A stretch of DNA of 5,918 nucleotides. It comes from an uncultured Alphaproteobacteria bacterium. GTDB taxonomy: Bacteria > Pseudomonadota > Alphaproteobacteria > HIMB59 > GCA-002718135. Shown here piece by piece: positions 1 through 5,918 of the stretch (the stretch's first letter is position 1; every line of letters starts with the position of its first letter). The notes beneath the pieces were generated by a model, which saw only the letters and a program-made list of their open reading frames with translations, was not told where the DNA came from and searched no databases. The DNA lies in contig CABYKC010000033.1 in NCBI GenBank assembly GCA_902519435.1, positions 1 to 5,918 on the forward strand. The letters run 5' to 3'. The position numbers were made by a program, and so were the translations under genes.

Positions 1-83
1 AGTCAATTGGTGAACACATTATTGAAATTAATCCTTATGAAAATATAATGGAAGAATTTTTAATAATTGTAAATAAAAATTAA
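1..83 (+). CDS. rplI: Ribosomal protein L9, C-terminal end (partial)
   Basis: The frame starting at position 3 is open from the window edge to a TAA at 81-83 and gives the last 26 residues of a protein. The tail reads SIGEHIIEINPYENIMEEF and then LIIVNKN. It lines up without gaps with the end of the L9 C-terminal domain, where a Gly-Glu-His turn is followed by a beta strand, a short acidic helix and a final hydrophobic strand; E. coli L9 has GEHEVSFQVHSEV in this place. L9 binds 23S rRNA in the large subunit and reaches out from the L1 stalk base. The position directly before dnaB supports the call, because rplI-dnaB is a common bacterial gene order. Only a fragment is visible, so the identity rests on about 22 aligned residues plus context. 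The start lies outside the window. Confidence 0.72.
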   Translation, partial: SIGEHIIEINPYENIMEEFLIIVNKN

Positions 84-166
84 TTTATTCACACAATTAA
101 AAAGTTATAAACCTAATTTTATCTGAAGTTGTTGTTGATTTTTTTTAGATAGTTTATTGAGTATTA
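84..166 (+). other. rplI-dnaB intergenic gap, the only sizeable noncoding stretch
   Basis: These 83 bases lie between the rplI stop and the dnaB ATG. They are strongly AT-rich and include a run of eight T at 139-146. I see no GC-containing hairpin ahead of that run, so it is not a convincing intrinsic terminator. A TTGTTG at 132-137 lies 17 bases before a TATTGA at 155-160, which could pass for a weak -35/-10 pair, and TATAAA occurs at 106-111. In sequence this AT-rich such matches are expected by chance. A dnaB promoter may be here, but the sequence does not prove it. The dnaB ATG has only a weak GAG (159-161) as a ribosome-binding candidate. Confidence 0.4.
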
Positions 167-1666
167 ATGTCAGTTGAATTACTAAGCTCAAATCAAAATC
201 CTTCAAATCTAGAAAGTACTTACTCTAACACTGATGCTGAATTAGCAGTTATTGGATGTATATTGTGGGATAACAAAAATTATGAAAAAGTATCAGATTT
301 TCTTAATGAAAATCACTTTGTTGATGAAACTAACAAAATAATTTTCTCAACAATTAGCAAGTTACTTGACAAAAATGTTTTAGTTTCTCCAATAACCCTT
401 AAAAATTACTTACCAGAGGATAATGAAAAATTAAATAAAGTTAATTTTTTAAATCAACTTAAGGATAGCACTCCTTCTACACACAATACATATAATTATG
501 GTAGAATAGTATACGATTTATATGTCAAAAGAAATTTGATTAGTGTAGCGCATAACATAATCCAGGAAACAAATTCAAATACCAGCGAGTCAGCTGAAAA
601 TTTGATTGAAATTGCAGAAAATGATTTATTTAATTTATCACAAAGCGGAAATTCAGAAAGGTCATTTGTAAATTTTGGAAATGCTTTGCAAGGTGCCGTA
701 GAAATAATTAGTGAAGCTTATAAAAGAGAGGGTAAAATTGCAGGTGTACCAACAGGTTTTAGAGACCTAGATAATAAATTAGGCGGATTACACAAATCTG
801 ATTTAATAATAATTGCAGGTAGACCTTCTATGGGTAAGACTGCATTAGGAACAAATATTGCATTCAACTGCGCCATTAAATATCAGGAAGAAAAAGATGA
901 ATTTGATAATAAAAAAATTGTAGATGGCGGTAAAGTTGCTTTTTTTTCTTTAGAAATGTCATCTGAGCAACTAGCAACTAGAATATTAGCAGAGCAAACA
1001 AAAATATCTGGAGATAAAATGAGAAAAGCTGAACTAAATAAAGACGATTTTAATAAAATTGCAAAAACTTCTTCAGACTTAGAAAATCTTAACCTTATAA
1101 TTGATGATAATCCTGTTTTGACGATACCAACACTAAGAGCTAGAGCTAGAAGATTAAAAAGAATTCATGATATTAATTTAATAATAATTGATTATTTGCA
1201 GTTGATGTCTGCTTCTTCGAATAATAGAAATGATGGAAGAGTTCAGGAAATTTCAGAAATAACCAGGGGGCTTAAGTCTATAGCTAAAGAACTTAATATT
1301 CCAATTATTGCGCTTTCACAGCTTTCTAGACAAGTTGAACAGAGAGAAGATAAAAGGCCTCAACTATCAGATTTAAGAGAAAGTGGTACAATTGAACAAG
1401 ACTCAGATGTTGTAATGTTTATCTATAGAGAAAGTTATTATTTAGAGAGATTAGAGCCAATTAGAAAATCTGAAGAAGATGATATGAAATACAACGAAAG
1501 AGTCTCTAGATGGCAACAATTAACTAACGAAAATTACAATAAAGCGGAAATTATTATTGCTAAACAAAGACATGGACCTATTGGTTCAATCAAAATGCAT
1601 TTTGATGCAAATTATACAAAATTCAGTGACTTAACAACCAAAGATTATGATAATATTATTGAGTGA
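167..1666 (+). CDS. dnaB: Replicative DNA helicase DnaB
   Basis: This is the hexameric 5'-3' helicase that unwinds DNA at the replication fork, is loaded by the initiator/loader system and contacts primase. The 499-residue product has the full family layout. The N-terminal helical domain covers about 22-155 (DAELAVIGCIL near the start), followed by a linker and a RecA-like ATPase domain from about 190. Visible motifs are Walker A GRPSMGKT (218-225), the catalytic Glu263 in FSLEMS, Walker B LIIIDYLQLM (338-347), the ALSQLSRQVE sensor region (382-391, Gln385), and KQRHGPIG (466-473) carrying the likely arginine finger Arg468. It is longer than E. coli DnaB (471 residues), mainly from inserts near 238-254, after Walker A, and near 426-459, before the arginine finger. 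I recall inserts of this kind in alphaproteobacterial DnaB. The ATP-binding and catalytic motifs are uninterrupted, so there is no intein. The ATG start gives a normal N terminus. The stop overlaps the alr start (GTGA). Confidence 0.97.
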   Translation: MSVELLSSNQNPSNLESTYSNTDAELAVIGCILWDNKNYEKVSDFLNENHFVDETNKIIFSTISKLLDKNVLVSPITLKNYLPEDNEKLNKVNFLNQLKDSTPSTHNTYNYGRIVYDLYVKRNLISVAHNIIQETNSNTSESAENLIEIAENDLFNLSQSGNSERSFVNFGNALQGAVEIISEAYKREGKIAGVPTGFRDLDNKLGGLHKSDLIIIAGRPSMGKTALGTNIAFNCAIKYQEEKDEFDNKKIVDGGKVAFFSLEMSSEQLATRILAEQTKISGDKMRKAELNKDDFNKIAKTSSDLENLNLIIDDNPVLTIPTLRARARRLKRIHDINLIIIDYLQLMSASSNNRNDGRVQEISEITRGLKSIAKELNIPIIALSQLSRQVEQREDKRPQLSDLRESGTIEQDSDVVMFIYRESYYLERLEPIRKSEEDDMKYNERVSRWQQLTNENYNKAEIIIAKQRHGPIGSIKMHFDANYTKFSDLTTKDYDNIIE

Positions 1667-2715
1667 TTAACGAAAGTGGTATTTTAAACATTAATACAAA
1701 AAACTTAATTTATAATTATAATTTTTTTAAAAAACTTAAAAAAAATCTTATTGTTGCTCCAACAATTAAAGCGGATGCTTACGGTTTAGGATATAAAAAA
1801 ATATTTAAAATTTTAGTAAAAAAAGGTTGTAAACATTTTTTTGTAGCAACTTTAGATGAAGGATTAAGATTAAAAAATAAAAATAAATCAATTAAAATCT
1901 TTGTTCTAAATGGTTTGCAAAATTATCAATTGAATAAATTTACAAGCGGAAATTTAACACCTGTAATAAATTCTATTAATGAATATAAAAGAATTATAAA
2001 TTACAAAATAGACTTTGCAATTCATATAGATACAGGAATAAATAGATTAGGTATTCCAGTTGAAGATGTTCATAAATTGAATTTTAACAATCGTTTTTTG
2101 AAACTAGTCATAAGTCATTTGTCAAGTGCTGATGAGTACAAAAATAAATATAATCTAAAACAAAATAATTTTTTTAATTCGATATTAAAAAAAAATTACA
2201 ATAATATTAAACTTAGCTTAGCAAATTCTCATGGTTCAATTCTAAATAAATCATACCTATATGATATGATTAGGCCAGGAATAGGCATTTATGGTGGTTT
2301 TGAAAATAAAAAATTAGAGACAAAAATTAAAAATGTAGTCAATTTGAAGGGTAAAATAATTCAAATCAAAAATATACAAAAAAATAAATATGTTGGTTAT
2401 AATCGTACTTATAAAACAAAAAATAAAATAAAAGTAGCAATAATTGGCCTTGGTTATGAAGATGGTATACCTAGATTATTAAGCAATAAAGGTTTAGTTT
2501 ATTTTAAAAAAGAAAAATATAAAATTATTGGGAGAATTTCAATGGATTCATTTACAGTCGACATATCTAAATCTAGTCATGATTTAAAAGTAGGGATGTA
2601 TTTAGATTTAATTAATGATGAACACAAATTAGATAAATTTGCTAAAAAATGCAAAACAATATCAAACGAAGTTTTGACATCTATTGGCAATAGAGTTTAT
2701 AGAAATTATGAGTAA
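1663..2715 (+). CDS. alr: Alanine racemase (PLP-dependent)
   Basis: This cytoplasmic enzyme interconverts L- and D-alanine, supplying D-Ala for peptidoglycan precursors. The 350-residue product is at the short end for the family but has every landmark. Lys36 in TIKADAYGLGY is the PLP-binding lysine. Other landmarks are HIDTGINRLG (121-130, Arg128), SHLSSAD (151-157), and RPGIGIYGG (204-212), whose arginine contacts the pyridine nitrogen. Tyr246 in VGYNRTY matches the second catalytic base (Tyr265 in the Geobacillus enzyme), and GRISMDSF (290-297) is the substrate and dimer-contact motif with Met294 and Asp295. The barrel domain is about 1-220 and the C-terminal beta domain follows. The GTG start is favoured because the family's first beta strand (GILNINTKNLIYNYN) begins at residue 6 and no ATG is available before Met202. 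The GTG overlaps the dnaB stop by four bases with no clear Shine-Dalgarno, which suggests translational coupling. The coding sequence is extremely A-rich, with nine A in a row at 2187-2195. Confidence 0.96.
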   Translation: MINESGILNINTKNLIYNYNFFKKLKKNLIVAPTIKADAYGLGYKKIFKILVKKGCKHFFVATLDEGLRLKNKNKSIKIFVLNGLQNYQLNKFTSGNLTPVINSINEYKRIINYKIDFAIHIDTGINRLGIPVEDVHKLNFNNRFLKLVISHLSSADEYKNKYNLKQNNFFNSILKKNYNNIKLSLANSHGSILNKSYLYDMIRPGIGIYGGFENKKLETKIKNVVNLKGKIIQIKNIQKNKYVGYNRTYKTKNKIKVAIIGLGYEDGIPRLLSNKGLVYFKKEKYKIIGRISMDSFTVDISKSSHDLKVGMYLDLINDEHKLDKFAKKCKTISNEVLTSIGNRVYRNYE

Positions 2716-5059
2716 ACAATTAAAAATAATTTTTTCAATTTTGTTTATTTTCTCTCTGATCTTATCCAGTTTTTATATCAAAGATTTTAGAATTGACGCA
2801 TCTTCTGATAGTTTAGTATCACAAAATGATGATGATTTTAAATATTTCTCTTATTATCAGAATCTATTTCCTACAAAAAGTAGTCTTGTTATAGCCGTAA
2901 AAGGAAATGATATAATAAATAGAGCATTATTAAATGAAGTAGAGAAAATTAGCCAAAAAATCTCTGATTTACCAGAGGTGTATTCTGTTTTTAACATTAA
3001 TAAAGCACCTATTCTTCTTTTAAATAAAACTAACCTTTTAGATTTAGCAAATGAAAATTATGAAACAATATTAGATACAAATTTAGAAATTGAAGATGTT
3101 CTAAATGAATTTTCAAAGAGTCCTATCTATAGTGATCAAATTATAAATGAGAATAAAAATATAACTTCTATTGTAATATTCCTTAATGAAAACAATAAAG
3201 CTCTTGATCTTAAAGAAAACAAAAATTTATACCTATCTCAAGGAAAATATTACAATATAAAAACAGAAATAGACAAAGAAAGAAATGAATTAATTAAAAA
3301 AATAAGAAATATTATTAATAATAGCAATAAAGATTTTACATACTATTTAGGCGGGGTAGATATGATATCAAGCGATGTTATTTCTTATGTGAAAAATGAT
3401 ATTTTAACATTCGGTCTAATTGTTCTTTTAATTATAATTTTAATTCTTTTCATAATTTTTAGAAGAATCAAATGGGTGTTTGCTATTTTATTTGCCTCAA
3501 TTAGTGCAGTTTATTTGTCAATAGGTTTAGCTGGTTTTATTAATTTTGAAATTACAGCAGTTTCAGCAAACTTCTTATCCTTAATGTTTGTTTTATCTAT
3601 TTCCATGAATGTTCATATAATGAATAATTATTTACAAAGAGACATAAATATTATTGAAAATTTTAGAATGATGTTTTGGCCTTGTTTTTATACTTTTCTA
3701 ACTACAATTGTAGCCTTTGTGTCACTAGTAATATCAGACATTAAACCTGTAATTGATTTTGGAATCATAATGATAATAGCATTATTAATAGTTTTAATTT
3801 CATCATTTGTAATCTTACCTATAATTGTTTCTCTCTTTTCAAAGGAGGAAAAAAACTATTCTCTAAATTTGACTTTTTTAAAATCTTTTTATCCTTTTGC
3901 ATATAAGAATAGTAGATATATTCTTGGATTAAACATTTTAATATTTTTAATATCTCTATATGGAATCACCAATCTAAATGTTGAAAACTCATTTATAAAA
4001 TATTTTAAAAAAAATACAGAAATCTATAAAGGAATGTATCTTATAGATAATGAATTAGGCGGAACTACACCATTAGACATTATTCTTAAATTCAAAAATG
4101 ATAATCAAATAATTGATGCAACAACTAAAGTTGAAGTAGATGATGATTTAGAAATTGAAGATGATTTTTTCTCAGATGATCTGTTTGGAGAAGAAAATAA
4201 TATTTGGTTCACAAATGAAAAAATTGAAACAATCAAATTTGCTCATCAATATTTAGAAAGTAGAATAGAAATTGGGAAAGTTACTTCAATTTATTCACTG
4301 ATAGATACCGCAAACCAAATAAACAAAAGTGATTTATCAATGTTTGAATTATCAGTATTATATAATGAAATACCTATTGATTATAAAACTGATTTAATTG
4401 ATCCTTATCTAAATGTTGAAAAAAACATGATAAAAATTTCTACAAGAGTCAAAGATTCGAAAGATATTAAAAGAAATGATCTTATTAATGAAATTAATTC
4501 TTTTTTATTGAATGAATTTGATAACTTGGAAGAATTTAAAGTTAACGGTCTATTAGTATTATATAATAACATGTTAAAATCCTTATTTAGCTCACAAATA
4601 AAATCCTTAGGTTTTGTAATTTTAGCTATTTTTATAATGTTTGTAATATTATTTAGATCTTTAAAATTAAGTATTATTGGAATAATTCCGAATATTTTTG
4701 CTTCAACTTTTATTCTGGGTTTAATTGGATTGCTTAAAATACCACTTGATATAATGACAATCACAATTGCAGCAATATCAATTGGTATAGCCGTTGATAA
4801 TACAATACATTATATCTATCGTTACAAGGAAAATCTAAGATTAGGAAGAAATCATAGTGAAGTGATTGAAAAAACACATTTAACTGTAGGTAATGCAGTT
4901 TTAATTACATCTATTGCAATAACTTCAGGTTTCCTTACTCTTTGTCTATCAAACTTTGTTCCTACAGTTTATTTTGGTCTATTTACTAGTTTAGCAATGA
5001 TATTTGCTATGATAGGAGTGTTAATTACTTTACCATCAATATTGAAATATCAAAAATGA
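2708..5059 (+). CDS. RND superfamily exporter, MMPL/COG1033 type
   Basis: This is an inner-membrane transporter of the RND superfamily, predicted to be proton-driven; its substrate is unknown. The 783-residue product shows the duplicated layout. TM1 (about 6-22) is followed by a periplasmic domain, TM2-6 (about 232-378), then TM7 (about 403-422), a second periplasmic domain, and TM8-12 (about 632-778). The post-TM1 segment FRIDASSDSLV is typical of COG1033 proteins. TM10 carries GIAVDNTIHYIYRY (693-706) with the likely proton-relay Asp697. The matching place in TM4 reads SISMNVHIMNNY, with Asn301 instead. The second periplasmic domain holds a very acidic stretch (475-497, 12 of 23 residues Asp/Glu) before WFTNEKIETI, a pattern I recall from proteobacterial relatives. 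I chose ATG 2708 over an in-frame TTG at 2684: it gives a short basic N terminus (MSKQLK) right before TM1 and overlaps the alr stop by only 8 bases. There is no strong Shine-Dalgarno. Hopanoid or lipid transporters are distant relatives, but assigning a cargo would be a guess. Confidence 0.88.
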   Translation: MSKQLKIIFSILFIFSLILSSFYIKDFRIDASSDSLVSQNDDDFKYFSYYQNLFPTKSSLVIAVKGNDIINRALLNEVEKISQKISDLPEVYSVFNINKAPILLLNKTNLLDLANENYETILDTNLEIEDVLNEFSKSPIYSDQIINENKNITSIVIFLNENNKALDLKENKNLYLSQGKYYNIKTEIDKERNELIKKIRNIINNSNKDFTYYLGGVDMISSDVISYVKNDILTFGLIVLLIIILILFIIFRRIKWVFAILFASISAVYLSIGLAGFINFEITAVSANFLSLMFVLSISMNVHIMNNYLQRDINIIENFRMMFWPCFYTFLTTIVAFVSLVISDIKPVIDFGIIMIIALLIVLISSFVILPIIVSLFSKEEKNYSLNLTFLKSFYPFAYKNSRYILGLNILIFLISLYGITNLNVENSFIKYFKKNTEIYKGMYLIDNELGGTTPLDIILKFKNDNQIIDATTKVEVDDDLEIEDDFFSDDLFGEENNIWFTNEKIETIKFAHQYLESRIEIGKVTSIYSLIDTANQINKSDLSMFELSVLYNEIPIDYKTDLIDPYLNVEKNMIKISTRVKDSKDIKRNDLINEINSFLLNEFDNLEEFKVNGLLVLYNNMLKSLFSSQIKSLGFVILAIFIMFVILFRSLKLSIIGIIPNIFASTFILGLIGLLKIPLDIMTITIAAISIGIAVDNTIHYIYRYKENLRLGRNHSEVIEKTHLTVGNAVLITSIAITSGFLTLCLSNFVPTVYFGLFTSLAMIFAMIGVLITLPSILKYQK

Positions 5060-5601
5060 CTTTTTTAAACTTTGAATTAATATTTTTCGATTATGTAGTA
5101 TTAATTTTAACTGCAATAATTATCATTTTTAGTTTTTGGAAAGGATTTATTAATTCTATATTAGGGTTATTAACATGGGTTGGTTCTGTATTTGTAACCA
5201 TATATAGTTATCAATATCTTTCAGATTTTTTGAGTGAACAACTCTTAAATATTAATTTTTTACAAAGATTTGAACAGTTTGTAAGCACTATTAGTATAAT
5301 TATTTCAATACCAATAATTTTCTTAATTAGTTTAATTATATTGAAAAGAATAAGAAAATTTTTAAATAGTGACTTAGATAAACAAATTTTAGGAGTAATA
5401 TTTGATAAATTTTTTGGAATCCTATACGGCATTTTATTTTCATATATAATTTATAGTAGTGTGTTGTATTTAACCGATAATGATGATGTAGAGATATTGA
5501 GAAATTTTCATCTATTTTTTGTAGAAAATTCAAATATTCTCATGCAAATTTCTGAATATAATAATAATATTATTGAGAGTTATACAAGTACAGATCAATA
5601 A
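5056..5601 (+). CDS. cvpA: CvpA family inner-membrane protein
   Basis: CvpA proteins are small polytopic inner-membrane proteins. The name comes from a requirement for colicin V production in E. coli, and their basic biochemical role is still unclear. The 181-residue product has about four hydrophobic segments (roughly 10-28, 33-52, 76-97 and 119-140). It shows the family's opening Asp12 followed by a hydrophobic helix and a Lys-Gly-Phe turn (29-31). The conserved loop before the last helix is FDKFFGILYG (116-125), matching the family pattern of Asp then two spaced glycines (Asp117, Gly121, Gly125). The C-terminal tail after 140 is polar and acidic. The ATG overlaps the exporter stop as ATGA with no obvious Shine-Dalgarno, so it is probably translated by coupling. 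In many proteobacteria cvpA precedes purF; here purF does not follow. The family call rests on length, topology and the loop motif, since CvpA sequences diverge strongly. Confidence 0.85.
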   Translation: MTFLNFELIFFDYVVLILTAIIIIFSFWKGFINSILGLLTWVGSVFVTIYSYQYLSDFLSEQLLNINFLQRFEQFVSTISIIISIPIIFLISLIILKRIRKFLNSDLDKQILGVIFDKFFGILYGILFSYIIYSSVLYLTDNDDVEILRNFHLFFVENSNILMQISEYNNNIIESYTSTDQ

Positions 5602-5604
5602 TGA

Positions 5605-5918
5605 CTAATCATAAGGGTTCTTAGATTTAGAAAATAAAATTTTTAAATTTCTACTTTTAATTTTAAAGAAATTATAAAAATTATTAAGCAAATATCTTTT
5701 ATATGAATTAGATATTTCTTTAGAAAAATTTGAAAAAATTTTTATTGTTAAAGGACTTTTTGAAACCTGAGTGCCATATTTAAATTTAACTTCTTTTCCA
5801 TTTATTCTTGGGTGAGAATTATTTTCAACAACATGATTTAACCACTTATTAATTTGTGAAGTTGATATATTTTTATTTATTTCTAAAATAAGTTCACGAA
5901 TCTTATTTTTTAAAAATA
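5605..5918 (-). CDS. der: Ribosome-assembly GTPase Der (EngA), C-terminal part (partial)
   Basis: On the minus strand a frame stays open from the right edge to a TAG at 5607-5605, giving the last 103 residues of a protein. It matches the C-terminal KH-like domain of Der. The segment ISTSQINKWL corresponds to the family's Ser-Thr-x-x-Leu-Asn-x-Trp-Leu helix. Next come a His-Pro pair, GKEVKFKYGTQVSKSPLTI (family: Lys-x-Lys-Tyr-x-Thr-Gln-Val followed by a Pro-Pro-Thr region, here Ser-Pro-Leu-Thr), then SNSYKRYLLNNF (family: Ser-Tyr-x-Arg-Tyr-Leu-x-Asn) and an end at NPYD. Der has two tandem GTPase domains followed by this domain and acts in 50S subunit maturation. The GTPase domains lie beyond the window, so their motifs cannot be checked. 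The gene is convergent with cvpA, with three bases between the two stops. Domain order and motif spacing make the identity strong despite the truncation. Confidence 0.9.
   Translation of the reverse strand, partial: FLKNKIRELILEINKNISTSQINKWLNHVVENNSHPRINGKEVKFKYGTQVSKSPLTIKIFSNFSKEISNSYKRYLLNNFYNFFKIKSRNLKILFSKSKNPYD

Noticed and set aside
84..166. Intrinsic terminator of rplI at the T-run 139-146, or a defined dnaB promoter
   Set aside because: No stable hairpin precedes the T-run, and the -10/-35-like hexamers are no better than expected by chance in such AT-rich DNA.
815..1215. Possible intein at the DnaB Walker A or Walker B sites, which are frequent intein positions
   Set aside because: Both motifs read straight through and the protein length is explained by short family inserts.
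2684..2707. TTG start for the exporter, adding eight residues
   Set aside because: The ATG at 2708 gives a typical short basic leader before TM1 and a minimal overlap with alr; the TTG extension adds an acidic MAIEFIEI stretch and a longer overlap.
4405..4764. Open frame of 119 codons on the minus strand inside the exporter gene
   Set aside because: It lies wholly within a well-supported plus-strand coding region, its translation resembles no family I know, and low-GC sequence yields such shadows easily.
5211..5533. Two minus-strand open frames inside cvpA
   Set aside because: They overlap each other and the CvpA frame, show no family motif, and have no credible start signals.
5601..5612. 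Small palindrome ATGA-CTAA-TCAT at the cvpA/der junction
   Set aside because: A four-pair stem is too weak to act as a terminator, and most of it is made of the der stop and last codons.
5646..5673. Inverted repeat AATTTCT/AGAAATT as a terminator after cvpA
   Set aside because: Seven A/T-dominated pairs around a 14-base loop form a weak stem, and it sits within the der coding region, whose protein motifs explain the sequence.

Overview
The window reads as a compact stretch of core chromosome from a very AT-rich, streamlined alphaproteobacterium. The base composition, the Lys/Asn/Ile-heavy proteins, gene overlaps of 4 to 8 bases and two DnaB insertions of the kind I recall from alphaproteobacteria all fit. 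A SAR11-like (Pelagibacterales) or similar marine lineage is plausible, but that assignment is inferred from style and synteny, not proven. TGA is used as a stop in two genes, so the standard bacterial code applies.

Layout: positions 1-83 hold the last codons of a gene that looks like rplI (ribosomal protein L9). After an 83-base gap come four plus-strand genes that each overlap the next: dnaB (replicative helicase), alr (alanine racemase, GTG start inside the dnaB stop), a COG1033-type RND/MMPL exporter, and cvpA (colicin V production family membrane protein). Three bases after the cvpA stop, the 3' end of der (engA, a ribosome-assembly GTPase) arrives from the minus strand and runs off the right edge.

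The four plus-strand genes are probably one transcript, with the downstream genes translationally coupled because none has a clear Shine-Dalgarno sequence. They join replication (DnaB), cell-wall precursor supply (D-alanine) and two membrane proteins of uncertain substrate or role; no common pathway is obvious. The rplI-dnaB-alr and cvpA parts match an order I recall from alphaproteobacteria (rplI-dnaB-alr-radA-cvpA-purF). Here the exporter occupies the radA position, and der in opposite orientation sits where purF would be expected.

I found no RNA gene, mobile element, CRISPR array, convincing terminator or new system. The points worth a second look are the altered synteny, the unequal halves of the exporter and the terminator-free convergent junction.
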